A DNA stretch of 64,000 nucleotides from Sulfurovum indicum (GCF_014931715.1 NZ_CP063164.1:2145695-2209694); one strand, 5' to 3'. Counted from the first letter of the stretch, positions 8,775 through 17,337 are shown. Notes: a model not told the origin generated them from the sequence alone. Numbers and translations: made by a program.

Positions 8775-9323
8775 ATGCCACCATACACAAGAGAAAGGAT
8801 GCACCGGGGCTTCTCCCTTATTGAGCTTCTTCTGGTCATCTTTATTGTCTCTCTTGTCTACTTCCTGGGATTCAGCGGAGTGGAGAAAACTGCAGTAAAA
8901 GCGGAACCTCTTACCCCGCTCTCTCTGAAAAAAAATATCAGGGGGAGTTCCCTTTTTCAGGGAGAAGGGACTTTTATCTGCATCAACCGCTGTTCCTCCT
9001 GCTATCTGCGCAAAGATATCACTTCACCATTTGAGGTATATCCAGGGAAAACCGACTTTCCCAACCTTGAGGTCTATACGATTGATGCAAATGACAATCT
9101 GCAAAAAAAGGAGTATGGACGCTATCAGGATACAAAGATCTGTCTGATGATCGACTTCTATCGCAACGGAAGCTCTTCCCAGCTTATTTTAAAAACGGAT
9201 AAAGGAGTCTATTTCCTTCCTTCCTATTTCGGTGAGGTCAAAAAAGTTGATTCACTTCAAAAAGCGCAGGAGCTCTGGCTTTTACATACACAGGATCTTA
9301 ACAGACAGGGAGACTTTTATTGA
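8775..9323 (+). CDS. gspH: Type II secretion minor pseudopilin, GspH-like
   Basis: The 182-aa protein starts with HRGFSLIELLLVIFIVSLVYF, a prepilin-type leader with Glu5. The globular part carries a Cys cluster (CINRCSSCYLRK), likely disulphides in the periplasm. Position after gspG and length fit GspH, though the body has no diagnostic motif. It ends in a TTGA overlap with gspI. The alternative is another minor pseudopilin (I or J). Confidence 0.7.
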   Translation: MPPYTRERMHRGFSLIELLLVIFIVSLVYFLGFSGVEKTAVKAEPLTPLSLKKNIRGSSLFQGEGTFICINRCSSCYLRKDITSPFEVYPGKTDFPNLEVYTIDANDNLQKKEYGRYQDTKICLMIDFYRNGSSSQLILKTDKGVYFLPSYFGEVKKVDSLQKAQELWLLHTQDLNRQGDFY

Positions 9324-9736
9324 ATACTTTACGCCCTGCTTTCACCCTTATCGAGATCCTGGTCTCTGTACTGATACTCTCTACCTCCATCATATATGTA
9401 CTGCAGATCCATTCCCAGAACCATGAACAGGTTATCTATATTTCCGAACGCAACAAACATGCTCTGGAGGACTCTCTCTTTTTAGACCGAAATATTATGT
9501 CTTACCACAAGGAAGAGAAGAGTGCCTACGATCTTCTGCAGAATGAATTAAAGGTCGATACTTTCAGGAGCAGAAAGATACTCAAAGAGCTCAAAAGAAA
9601 TATCTTCATTCCTGAAAAGATCAACCTGACACCTTATGAAGAGATGAAGGGTGGACCGGCTGCAATCATTAACGAAATCAAACTCAAGGGAGATTACGCC
9701 TCTTCCTACTTTCATTTTCAGATACAGTCATTTTAG
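9320..9736 (+). CDS. gspI: Type II secretion minor pseudopilin, GspI-like
   Basis: The gene starts with TTG at 9320-9322, overlapping the gspH stop (TTGA). The 138-aa product has the signature RPAFTLIEILVSVLILSTSI with Glu5, followed by a short globular domain. The small size and the V-L-I-L-S helix pattern are typical of GspI, which nucleates the pseudopilus tip with J and K. The rare start codon coupled to the upstream stop suggests translation depends on gspH. The I assignment is by position and size. Confidence 0.68.
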   Translation: MNTLRPAFTLIEILVSVLILSTSIIYVLQIHSQNHEQVIYISERNKHALEDSLFLDRNIMSYHKEEKSAYDLLQNELKVDTFRSRKILKELKRNIFIPEKINLTPYEEMKGGPAAIINEIKLKGDYASSYFHFQIQSF

Positions 9737-9760
9737 GACATAGAGCAAAATACCTGTCGC

Positions 9761-9788
9761 TTCAACTAAAAGCTAAAAAAGTTATAAT
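9761..9788 (+). promoter_or_regulatory. Likely promoter of gspF
   Basis: TTCAAC at 9761-9766 and a perfect TATAAT at 9783-9788 are separated by 16 bases, 33 bases before the gspF ATG. An AAGGAAG ribosome site follows. gspF therefore seems to have its own promoter even though it follows gspI in the same direction. Confidence 0.55.
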
Positions 9789-9820
9789 ACTCCTCATGAT
9801 CACAAGGAAGAGAGAGACAG

Positions 9821-11035
9821 ATGCTATTCAAGTACAAAGGGTTTGACAAAACGGGGAAACGTGCCAAAGGCACGGTCACAGCAAGCTCTATAGAAGAAGC
9901 TGGACAGAAGCTGCGAAACCAGAGCATCTATTATGAATCACTCACCCCTGCCAAAGCTTTTTCCCTTGAAAGCCTGACCAGACGACAGATGCCGGGTGAA
10001 CTGCTTGCCTCCTTCTCCAAGGAGCTCTCATCATACCTTAATTCCGGCATGACCATTCTTACTGCCATCAAGCTTCTGGAAAACCAACATGAGGGTGAAA
10101 AACGCTATGTCTCTTTTCTCAACTCCCTCAAAACAATGATTGATGAGGGGAAGTCTCTCTACCATGCATTGAACACCCAAAAGGTCTATACACTTCCAGA
10201 GTTCTATATTCAGAGTCTGAATATTGCCGGACAGAGTGGGAAAATGGTAGAAGTACTGACCAATATGGGGGCCTTTTTCTCTGCTCAGGATAAAATACGC
10301 AAACAGGTCAAAGGGGCAATGGTTTACCCCGCCGTTATCTTTACCGTTGCCGTTGCCATGACAGCATTTCTTATCACCTTTGTCGTACCGAAGATCACAG
10401 AGATATTTGAAGATACGGATCAGCAACTTCCTCCTATCACACAGTTCGTTTTGAATATTAGTGACTTTCTAACCGCTTACTATCTGTATCTTATCATGGG
10501 GATCATACTCTTCATCATCATTTTCAAGCTTGTTTATACAAAGACCGATGCCTTTCACCGCTTTATTGACGGATGGCTCTTAAGAGTACCTGTACTGGGA
10601 ACACTCATACAAAACCATGAACTCGGAAGATTTTCCTATATCCTATCATTACTGCTAAACAGCGGTGTCGCTTATGCACAGGCTGTCAAACTTGCCGTTG
10701 CCTCTTTTGGGAACTATAAACTGATCAGCCTTTTTGAAAATGCCTCGATCAAGGTAATGGAAGGGAACAAGCTCTCCAATGCTCTGCAGCTGAGCAAAGG
10801 GATCAAACTCAAACGGAACTTCATGCAGTCGCTTGCATTGGGAGAAGAGTCCAGTGAAGTAGGAGAGATACTGGAAAACATCTCTAAACTGTATGCTGAA
10901 GAGAATGAAGAAAAACTTAAAATACTTCTGAGTATGCTCGAACCGTTCATGATGCTTGTCATCGGAGCTGTAGTGGGGGTGATCATCTCTGCCATGCTGC
11001 TGCCGATCTTTACCATGACACAGGGATTGAAGTAA
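9821..11035 (+). CDS. gspF: Type II secretion inner-membrane platform protein GspF
   Basis: The 404-aa protein has the polytopic GspF/PilC architecture: two T2SSF cytoplasmic helical domains (residues ~65-185, ELLASFSKELSSYLNSGMTIL..., and ~265-390, ELGRFSYILSLLLNSGVAYAQAV...), three or four membrane helices (e.g. YPAVIFTVAVAMTAFLITFVVP and the C-terminal PFMMLVIGAVVGVIISAMLLP), and the ending PIFTM. It sits in the assembly platform and contacts GspE. It is the last gsp gene and is followed at once by a repeat element. Confidence 0.94.
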   Translation: MLFKYKGFDKTGKRAKGTVTASSIEEAGQKLRNQSIYYESLTPAKAFSLESLTRRQMPGELLASFSKELSSYLNSGMTILTAIKLLENQHEGEKRYVSFLNSLKTMIDEGKSLYHALNTQKVYTLPEFYIQSLNIAGQSGKMVEVLTNMGAFFSAQDKIRKQVKGAMVYPAVIFTVAVAMTAFLITFVVPKITEIFEDTDQQLPPITQFVLNISDFLTAYYLYLIMGIILFIIIFKLVYTKTDAFHRFIDGWLLRVPVLGTLIQNHELGRFSYILSLLLNSGVAYAQAVKLAVASFGNYKLISLFENASIKVMEGNKLSNALQLSKGIKLKRNFMQSLALGEESSEVGEILENISKLYAEENEEKLKILLSMLEPFMMLVIGAVVGVIISAMLLPIFTMTQGLK

Positions 11036-11040
11036 AATAT

Positions 11041-11305
11041 GGGCACCTCTAATAACCCCATACGCCCATAATGGGTTTTGCAGATGTGAGATTTTACAAG
11101 AGGCTTTCAAGTCCTAGCCAAAGCTAAGACGATGGAAGCATCTTGTGAAAGATCGCGTCTGCAAAGCCCACCCTTTGGGCAATGCCGGCTTTGCCCTATG
11201 CGGCGTTACACTTTTTCGACTTAGCTACGGCTAGGTCTGTAAAGTGTGCCTTGCCTAGAACAAAGCCGGCAATGTTATGAGCATATGGGGTTATTAGAGG
11301 TGCCC
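11041..11305 (+). repeat. 265-bp inverted-repeat element (MITE-like), copy 1
   Basis: The ends are near-perfect inverted repeats beginning GGGCACCTCTAATAACCCC. ATAT is found on both outer sides, consistent with a 4-bp target duplication. The interior folds as two hairpins: arms at 11077-11084/11158-11165 enclosing a stem around 11090-11152, and 10-bp perfect arms at 11184-11193/11261-11270. The two hairpin loops (11111-11130 and 11218-11237) match each other as reverse complements at 16 of 20 positions. No coding frame fits inside. A second copy, in reverse orientation and with only about 4-5 base differences, lies at 30356-30620. The pattern is that of a non-autonomous mobile element moved by a transposase encoded elsewhere. 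Confidence 0.85.
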
Positions 11306-11329
11306 ATATATGAAACAAGGAGAAACATA

Positions 11330-12088
11330 ATGACAATTTTAAAAAAAGTGGGATATTCAGCACTGTTTGCTACATCTGCTCTTTGCGCAGACGGTATGGG
11401 GGGAGAGATCTCTTTGGGTATTTTCAGCCATTCTCCGAATGGTTATGCCTCCTATGAAAGTTCTTCTTCTGTAGATCTTGAAGAAGATCTGGGGTGGAGC
11501 AGAGAGCAGGATATGATGTTCAAAGCCTATCTGGAACACCCCGTACCTTTTCTCCCGAATCTAAAGGTAGGCTATACAAACCTGTCACATAATGGACGAG
11601 GTACCGTTACCGCCTTCTCCTGGGGAGGTATCATTAATGTAGACGGAGATATAGACTCCTCCCTTGATCTTAAAATGTATGATGTCACATCCTACTACGC
11701 ATTGCTGGATAACACCATTGAAATCGATACCGGTATCACACTACGCTATTTGGATGGCAACATCGATGTTACGGTCACACCGTTTCTTTCACTCCTGGAA
11801 GAACATGAAGTTGTCAGTTTTACTTCCCTGGTCCCTATGCTCTATGGAAAATTCAGAGCAAATATTCCTGCAACCGATATCAGTTTACAGGCCGAAGGAA
11901 ATTTCATTACCTATGAAGATACTACTTTTTATGACTATGAGATAAGTACACGCTATACTTTCAGTATGGGAATCGGTATCGAAACAGGGTACAGAGCCAT
12001 ACATCTTGACAGTAAGGATCTTGAAAACGGATTAACTGCCGATATGGACTTTAAAGGGCCGTATGTATCTCTTGTCTGGAATTTCTAA
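11330..12088 (+). CDS. Outer-membrane beta-barrel protein (TIGR04219-like)
   Basis: The 252-aa product starts at ATG 11330, preceded by AAGGAG at 11317-11322; a longer frame running back into the repeat element is unlikely. It has a signal peptide (KKVGYSALFATSALCADG) and alternating hydrophobic/polar strands ending in YVSLVWNF, a C-terminal Phe as required for BAM insertion. The GGEISLGIFSHSPNG start and overall plan resemble the TIGR04219 family of outer-membrane proteins, of unknown substrate. The 265-bp repeat ends 24 bases upstream of its start codon, so the element may influence its expression. The next gene overlaps its stop. Confidence 0.75.
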   Translation: MTILKKVGYSALFATSALCADGMGGEISLGIFSHSPNGYASYESSSSVDLEEDLGWSREQDMMFKAYLEHPVPFLPNLKVGYTNLSHNGRGTVTAFSWGGIINVDGDIDSSLDLKMYDVTSYYALLDNTIEIDTGITLRYLDGNIDVTVTPFLSLLEEHEVVSFTSLVPMLYGKFRANIPATDISLQAEGNFITYEDTTFYDYEISTRYTFSMGIGIETGYRAIHLDSKDLENGLTADMDFKGPYVSLVWNF

Positions 12089-12576
12089 TGGCAAAACAAC
12101 GATTTAGAGATATCAAACAGGGAAAAGCCGCCCCTGTAGAGACAAACAACTCCAAGAGAGAAACGCCTCGGAAAAACTATGCAACTGTAGGTGACAAACT
12201 CAAAGCTTTTCTCACTGACAGCTTTATGCTTCTGATGCCGATTATGTATGTGGTTTTCTATCTGGTGATGGGCGGACGCGAGGGATTTGCTGAACATAAG
12301 ATAGTGGGATGGCTCTATATTCTTGTACCGCTTGTTGTCTTACAGACACTTTTCATGTACAAAAGCGGACAGACACCAGGATACCGTGCCTACAAGATAG
12401 AGGTCATCGATGAGGCAACAGGGAAACGTCCTTCTCTTTTTCTGATTCTGTTCAGAAATCTCTGTGCCATTCTCTCCATGGCAACGCTCTTTGGCTGGAT
12501 GCTGATGTTCTTCAGAAAGGATAACAAGAACCTGCATGACTTGCTGAGCGGAACAGCTGTCATCAGAAAACCATGA
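12088..12576 (+). CDS. RDD family membrane protein
   Basis: The 162-aa protein carries the RDD pattern: a basic start, a helix with FLTDSFMLLMPIMYVVFYLVM containing the Asp, a second helix (GWLYILVPLVVLQTLFM), the motif SGQTPGYRAYKIEV, and RNLCAILSMATLFGW near the C-terminus. RDD proteins are small inner-membrane proteins of uncertain, possibly transport, function. Its ATG overlaps the stop of the barrel gene by one base, and it overlaps the MFS gene by 4 bases, so the three are co-translated. Confidence 0.8.
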   Translation: MAKQRFRDIKQGKAAPVETNNSKRETPRKNYATVGDKLKAFLTDSFMLLMPIMYVVFYLVMGGREGFAEHKIVGWLYILVPLVVLQTLFMYKSGQTPGYRAYKIEVIDEATGKRPSLFLILFRNLCAILSMATLFGWMLMFFRKDNKNLHDLLSGTAVIRKP

Positions 12577-13697
12577 AAACACTACTGACGCCCCTGGCAC
12601 TCTTTTTGAGTGCTTTCTACTTTTTCTATTTTGCCCTGGTGGGTGTCTATGTGATATTTATGCCAAAGGCTCTGCTTGACCTTGGGTACAATGCTGTGGA
12701 AGTAGGGATCATCTATGCAGCTGCTCCCTTTATGCGCTTTCTTCTCCCTTTCATCTTCAGACACTTTGTCACACTGACCCCCAAAGTCTACCTTGCAGCA
12801 CTCATTATTACCTTTGCTGCGACCCTGCTTTTTTGGGCTACAGTCAATCACTTTATGCTATACCTCATCGCCAACCTTCTCTTTGGAGGTGCCATGGGGG
12901 TCTCTCTTCCCTATGTAGAGACCATTGCACTTGCGATACTTTCCAAAAGCCGTTACGGTAAAGTACGTTTATGGGGTTCACTGGGTTTTATGGCTATTGC
13001 ACTATGGCTGGGGAAAGTACTCACTGTACCGTTTGAAGCACTTTACTACCTCTCAGCCATGACTTTTCTTACAATGCTCTTTGGTACTCTTCTCATCAAG
13101 TATGACAGAACAGAGCATACATCTTCCCTGGAGGATGCAACCTTCTCGTTATCAAAGTACTGGGCATTCTGGATTTCGGTCTTTTTGATGCAGGTTGGTT
13201 TTGGAGGATTCTACAACTTCTTCACCATCTATGAGACCTCCCACGGTATTTCATTGGAGATGACCAGCTGGATGTGGAGTTTCGGCGTGATCTGCGAAAT
13301 CGTGATGCTTTACTTCCAGGGGCCTCTTTTGCAACGGAATCTGCTCAATATTCTGCAGTTTGCCACACTGGTGACGGCAGGAAGATGGCTTATACTCTAT
13401 CTCTTTCCTGATTCTGTCACACTAACCTTTGCATCACAGTCTTTACATGCAGTCAGTTTCGCTCTCTACCATACCGCTGCCATCACTTATGTCTTCTCTC
13501 TCTATACCCAGAAAAAACTGGCACAGCAGTTCTTCCTGGGTATCGCTTTCGGACTGGGAGGCTCTGTCGGTGCTGTACTCTCCGGACAGATATACGGAGA
13601 GTACCTCTTTTTGGTCGAATCAGGCATTACCTTTATGGCTTTTGTGGTATTGTGGATCCATCAGAGACGCAAGAAGGAGGTACTGCATGAAACATAA
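12573..13697 (+). CDS. MFS-type transporter (MFS_1-like/PPP family)
   Basis: The 374 aa contain about 12 hydrophobic segments without a large central loop. The pattern of the first helices (FYFALVGVYVIFMPKALLDLGYNAVEVGIIYAAAPFMR) and the RLWGSLGFMAIALWLG segment match the MFS_1-like group that includes the putative phenylpropionate permease HcaT. Inner membrane; the substrate cannot be read from sequence. It overlaps the RDD gene upstream and mobA downstream. Confidence 0.8.
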   Translation: MKTLLTPLALFLSAFYFFYFALVGVYVIFMPKALLDLGYNAVEVGIIYAAAPFMRFLLPFIFRHFVTLTPKVYLAALIITFAATLLFWATVNHFMLYLIANLLFGGAMGVSLPYVETIALAILSKSRYGKVRLWGSLGFMAIALWLGKVLTVPFEALYYLSAMTFLTMLFGTLLIKYDRTEHTSSLEDATFSLSKYWAFWISVFLMQVGFGGFYNFFTIYETSHGISLEMTSWMWSFGVICEIVMLYFQGPLLQRNLLNILQFATLVTAGRWLILYLFPDSVTLTFASQSLHAVSFALYHTAAITYVFSLYTQKKLAQQFFLGIAFGLGGSVGAVLSGQIYGEYLFLVESGITFMAFVVLWIHQRRKKEVLHET

Positions 13698-14256
13698 AAT
13701 GCCCGCTGTTATCTTTGCCGGAGGGAAGAGCTCCCGCATGGGAGAGGACAAAGCCCTACTCCCTTTTGGCAGTTTTCCTACCCTTGTACAGTATCAGTAT
13801 GAACGTTTGTCCAAAATATTCGAGAAAATCTATCTCAGTACAAAAAGTGCAAAGTTCAACTTTGAAGCACCGCTTATACAGGACCTCTATAGTGAAAGTT
13901 CACCGCTTGTCGGACTTGTTTCCGTTTTTGAAACTCTGGATACGGATGAAATCTTTATTTTGAGTGTCGATGTACCTTTTATAGAAGAGAATATTATTAA
14001 AAGCATACTGAAAGAACCGTCTGGCTATGATGCTGTGATAGCTAAAAACAAAGGACAGCTACAGCCGCTGTGCGGACGCTACTCACGTTCGATACTCCCC
14101 CTTGCCAAAGCAGAGCTGGAAAGAGGTAACCATAAACTGGGCATACTGCTGCAGCAGGCAAATACCTCTTATATGGCTTTTGAGGAGAAAAAAGCGTTCA
14201 TGAACCTGAACCATCCCCATGAGTACAGGGAAGCTCTCAAGATCATTTCTTCTTAA
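13687..14256 (+). CDS. mobA: Molybdenum cofactor guanylyltransferase MobA
   Basis: MobA attaches GMP to molybdopterin to make the guanine dinucleotide cofactor used by DMSO-reductase-family enzymes. Translation from ATG 13687 gives 189 aa, beginning with the nucleotidyltransferase signature VIFAGGKSSRMGEDKALLPFG. The metal-site region FILSVDVPFIEE (~95) and the QPLCGRYSRSILPLA segment (~125) follow. Length matches the family. The start lies inside the end of the MFS gene (11-base overlap), with AGGAGG just upstream. It converges on the LysR gene with a 14-base overlap of the 3' ends. Confidence 0.9.
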   Translation: MKHKMPAVIFAGGKSSRMGEDKALLPFGSFPTLVQYQYERLSKIFEKIYLSTKSAKFNFEAPLIQDLYSESSPLVGLVSVFETLDTDEIFILSVDVPFIEENIIKSILKEPSGYDAVIAKNKGQLQPLCGRYSRSILPLAKAELERGNHKLGILLQQANTSYMAFEEKKAFMNLNHPHEYREALKIISS

Positions 14257-15160
14257 CCTGTAGCTGATTTTCATTCTCAAGCATCTGTATCATCAGTTTT
14301 TTGGAGAAGAAGAGGAACTTCTCAAAAAGCGTACTGTGGTATTTGTCTTTATGATAGATTAACAAAAAGTCACGCTTACACTCAAAGTTCTTTACCTTTA
14401 CACGGTAAAGCTTCTCTTCTTGCAGTTCATTCTCTACAGAAATTTTCGAGATACAGGTAAGACATTCCCGGTTCATCAAAATACTTTTGATCGATTCTGT
14501 ATGTCCAAGCTCAAAAAAGATATTCAGGTTATCCACCTTATCTTTGATATAGTCAAGAAAGACTTCGCGCGTTCCGGACCCCTCTTCTCTCAGTACCCAC
14601 CGTTTATCCGCCAACTCATCAATATAGCATGAGTCGCATAGATCCTTTTGGGAAGAGACAACAATCAGCTCATCTATCCCAACTTTCTCCTTAATAATAT
14701 CTGACCCCGAAACAAAGCCCTCAACAAATCCGACATCGATCTCGCCGCTTTGGATCATCTCTGTGATCTCTTTGGTATTACCCTCTTTAAGCGTGATCTT
14801 TACATCAGGATAAGAGCTCATATAGCTGCAGATGATCGAAGGCATCAGATAATCTACGATCGTTGTACTCGCCCCTACACGGATCATCCCTTTGTTCTCA
14901 GAGTTTTGGAACTCATACTCTATATCCGAAAGCTTTCTAAAAAGCGGCTCTATCTCTTTGTGAAAAGCACGTCCCACCTCATTCAGTACCAGTTTCTTGT
15001 TAATACGGTCAAATACCGGACGACCCAGAATACTCTCAAGCTCTTTGATGGACATTGAAATCGCTGATTGACTGAGGTTCATCTCTTTGGCTACATTGGT
15101 CAGGTGCCCTGAGGCTACCACATTAAGGAAAATTTCCATCTGTCTGAGTGTTAGTTTCAT
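14243..15160 (-). CDS. LysR-family transcriptional regulator
   Basis: The 305-aa protein has an N-terminal winged HTH (MKLTLRQMEIFLNVVASGH...LSQSAISMSIKELESILG, residues 1-60) and a LysR substrate-binding domain (~88-295, IRVGASTTIVDYLMPSIICSYMSSYPDV). The group resembles CysB/CbbR-like regulators. It diverges from the YeiH-family gene across a 137-base gap, the usual arrangement for a LysR regulator and its target, so it probably controls that exporter and itself. The effector is unknown; sulfite or a related sulfur anion is a guess from the neighbour. Confidence 0.88.
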   Translation of the reverse strand: MKLTLRQMEIFLNVVASGHLTNVAKEMNLSQSAISMSIKELESILGRPVFDRINKKLVLNEVGRAFHKEIEPLFRKLSDIEYEFQNSENKGMIRVGASTTIVDYLMPSIICSYMSSYPDVKITLKEGNTKEITEMIQSGEIDVGFVEGFVSGSDIIKEKVGIDELIVVSSQKDLCDSCYIDELADKRWVLREEGSGTREVFLDYIKDKVDNLNIFFELGHTESIKSILMNRECLTCISKISVENELQEEKLYRVKVKNFECKRDFLLIYHKDKYHSTLFEKFLFFSKKLMIQMLENENQLQVKKK

Positions 15161-15297
15161 GATTGACTCTCTTTTATTCTAAAAAATTTATTATTGTACA
15201 CTATTTGATTTATTTCATGATTATATCAGAAATATGGTAGAATTTCAAAAAAGTAATCAATTTTTTTGAATGAAATTTTACTAATGAGGAAAAAAGT
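15161..15297. promoter_or_regulatory. Divergent LysR/YeiH control region
   Basis: This is an AT-rich 137-base gap between two divergent start codons. It contains several T-N11-A stretches of the kind bound by LysR proteins, but no single box stands out. GAGGAAAAA precedes the YeiH start. The region should hold both promoters. Confidence 0.45.
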
Positions 15298-16365
15298 ATG
15301 CCATTTTCACCAGAACACCGCAAAGGTACCTTAAGTGGTATCATTTTCGTTGCTATTTTTGCTGCAGGTGCAACCTACCTCGCCGGCATGGGTCCGATCA
15401 AAGCACTTGGCCTCTCTCCATTGGTCATCGGTATTGTCATGGGTATCTTCTACGCCAACACCCTCCATAACCAGACACCGGCAGAATGGCAGGGCGGAAT
15501 CACCTTTTCTGCAAAAAAGATCCTTCGTTTTGCTATCGTGCTTTACGGTTTCCGTATTACCTTCCAGGAGATCGCTGCAGTCGGAATGGACGGATTTCTT
15601 GTTTCGCTTATCATGCTGACATCCACACTTATCCTTGGGTCATGGCTTGGCTACAAGATGTTCGGTATGGAGAAAGATACTTCCATTCTTACTGCATCCG
15701 GAGCCGCTGTCTGTGGTGCTGCTGCTGTTCTTGCCACGGAACCGGTACTCAAGTCCGAAGAGTACAAAGCAGCCATTGCTGTATCGATGGTCGTTCTTTT
15801 TGGAACGATATCTATGTTCCTTTACCCGGTACTCTACACAACACTCATTGAGAATGCTACAGGTTTCCTGCATATGACAGCAAGAGAGTTCGGTATCTAT
15901 GTGGGAGGGACCATCCATGAAGTAGCACAGGTTGTTGCAGTTCCTGCTTCTGTACCCGGTTCCCCCAAAGAGATGGCGGATGCTGCCGTGATCGTGAAAA
16001 TGACACGTGTTATTATGATCGCTCCAATGCTTATACTCCTCGGGCTTTATCTCTCGTACAGTGCCAATAAAGAGGGAGGAGCGAGTAAAGAGAAGACGCC
16101 TCTTGTTATTCCCTGGTTTGCTGTCTACTTCATCATGGTTGCCGGCTTCAACTCATTGCATCTGCTTCCTGAGAACATTGTATCTCTCATCAATGAAGTC
16201 GATACTTTTCTGCTTACTATGGCAATGACCGCTCTTGGTATGGGAACTATCTTTGCAAAGTTCAAAGGGCTCGGACTCGCACCGGTCTATACAGCATCGA
16301 GTATGTTCGTATGGCTGGTTGTCGGTGGCTTCCTTGTAACAAAACTTATTGTTGAGGTGATATGA
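15298..16365 (+). CDS. YeiH/UPF0324 family putative sulfate/sulfite exporter
   Basis: The 355-aa integral membrane protein has about 10 helices and the family's conserved features: KILRFAIVLYGFRITFQEI (~75-95), ASGAAVCGAAAVLATEPV (~135-150, the Gly/Ala/Cys re-entrant region), and REFGIYVGGTIHEVAQVVAV (~200-220). Related proteins are annotated as sulfate or sulfite exporters and often sit beside LysR regulators. In a sulfur oxidiser it could export sulfite or sulfate made in the cytoplasm. The direct substrate evidence is not in the sequence. A terminator follows at 16382-16415. Confidence 0.88.
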   Translation: MPFSPEHRKGTLSGIIFVAIFAAGATYLAGMGPIKALGLSPLVIGIVMGIFYANTLHNQTPAEWQGGITFSAKKILRFAIVLYGFRITFQEIAAVGMDGFLVSLIMLTSTLILGSWLGYKMFGMEKDTSILTASGAAVCGAAAVLATEPVLKSEEYKAAIAVSMVVLFGTISMFLYPVLYTTLIENATGFLHMTAREFGIYVGGTIHEVAQVVAVPASVPGSPKEMADAAVIVKMTRVIMIAPMLILLGLYLSYSANKEGGASKEKTPLVIPWFAVYFIMVAGFNSLHLLPENIVSLINEVDTFLLTMAMTALGMGTIFAKFKGLGLAPVYTASSMFVWLVVGGFLVTKLIVEVI

Positions 16366-16381
16366 GTCCTCTTGACTTTTT

Positions 16382-16415
16382 CTGCTCTGCCTGCGTTACA
16401 GAGTAGTTTGTTTTT
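16382..16415 (+). terminator. Rho-independent terminator after the YeiH gene
   Basis: An 8-base-pair stem (CTGCTCTG at 16382-16389 with CAGAGTAG at 16399-16406, one G-T pair) and a 9-base loop are followed by TTTGTTTTTC. It lies 17 bases after the stop codon. Confidence 0.75.
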
Positions 16416-16553
16416 CTTCACAACGAAAAGTATTGAACTACAGAACACCATATGAAATATTTTTTGAAAAACTTACCAAGAAATTGACTGCATGATTAAA
16501 TTTGAATAGCACTTATAATTTTAAGGGCATATGTAAAATAGACTTTATGATAG

Positions 16554-16629
16554 TGGTGGCCACGAATGGACTCGAACCATCGACCACCACCATGTCAAGG
16601 TGGTGCTCTACCAACTGAGCTACGCGACC
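16554..16629 (-). tRNA. tRNA-Val, anticodon GAC
   Basis: The reverse strand folds as a full 76-base cloverleaf. The acceptor stem is GGTCGCG/CGTGGCC (with G-T pairs), the D-arm contains AGCTCAGTTGGTAGAGC, the anticodon stem is CCACC/GGTGG with loop TTGACAT (anticodon GAC), and the T-arm contains GGTTCGAGTCC. The CCA end is encoded. It decodes GUC/GUU. It stands alone between the YeiH and Sel1 genes. Confidence 0.97.
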
Positions 16630-16690
16630 ACATATTTTGTAGGTGGGAATTATATACGAAAATAGCTTAAACTCCTCTCATAAAGAAGAG

Positions 16691-17326
16691 TTAGTTTTGA
16701 CAAACCCAACTGCTCTCTGCACAGAGTCTGTCCAGGTATTTACCTGCTTCTGTCTTACCAAGCTTCAAAGCTTTTTTGAGATTCTCATATGCTTTGAGCT
16801 TATCGGTCGGAATACCCTCTCCCCAGGCATACAGAATACCTACATTAAGCTGCGCATTGGCATCACCCATATCGGCTGCTTTCCTAAAATGTTCAAATGC
16901 TTTTTGTATATCCTGGGCAACACCTTTGCCTTCAAGATAAAGCGTACCCAGATTATTGTGTGCCTGTATGATCCCATGCTGTGCAGCCTTTTCATACCAG
17001 TACTTTGCCCGCTCATAGGAATGTTCTTCCTGTTCGCCAAGACTATGGTAGATCTCTGCAAGATTATACTGTGCAGAAGCCAGTCCCTGCTTGGCCGCCC
17101 TTTCATACCACTCCATCGCCTTTTTAATATCCTGCCGGGCACCTTTCCCCATAGCATACATCAATCCGACATTATACTGTGCTTTTGCATCACCATTCTT
17201 GGCCAGTATATAAAAACCGTTAAGTGCTTCAATATAACTTCCGTTCCTGTAGGCCTGCATTGCATTGTCAAACTCACCGGCAAACAAACTAACTGCCAAT
17301 GCTGCACCTAAGAGTATCTTTTTCAT
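16691..17326 (-). CDS. Sel1-repeat (SLR/TPR-like) exported protein
   Basis: A Sec signal peptide (MKKILLGAALAVSLFAGEF) is followed by about five Sel1-like repeats. They carry the usual A-x-x-x-LG-x-x-Y and G-x-x-D-x-x-KA-x-x-(W/H)-(Y/F)-x-x-AA pattern (e.g. AQYNVGLMYAMGKGARQDIKKAMEWYERAA). Such periplasmic solenoids mediate protein contacts; in Campylobacterota the Hcp family of Sel1 proteins is secreted and Cys-rich, but this one has only two Cys at the C-terminus. A start five codons earlier (17341) is possible and would overlap the dapF stop. It is probably the last gene of the dapF/coaE operon. Confidence 0.82.
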   Translation of the reverse strand: MKKILLGAALAVSLFAGEFDNAMQAYRNGSYIEALNGFYILAKNGDAKAQYNVGLMYAMGKGARQDIKKAMEWYERAAKQGLASAQYNLAEIYHSLGEQEEHSYERAKYWYEKAAQHGIIQAHNNLGTLYLEGKGVAQDIQKAFEHFRKAADMGDANAQLNVGILYAWGEGIPTDKLKAYENLKKALKLGKTEAGKYLDRLCAESSWVCQN

Positions 17327-17337
17327 TCCCGTCCTCT

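Noticed and set aside
11041..11305. Group II intron or riboswitch for the 265-bp element
   Set aside because: Terminal inverted repeats, flanking ATAT and a second copy in another context fit a mobile repeat; no intron domain V or known aptamer pattern is visible.
11246..11329. N-terminal extension of the barrel protein into the repeat element
   Set aside because: The extension is encoded by the mobile repeat; a good AAGGAG and a signal peptide belong to the ATG at 11330.
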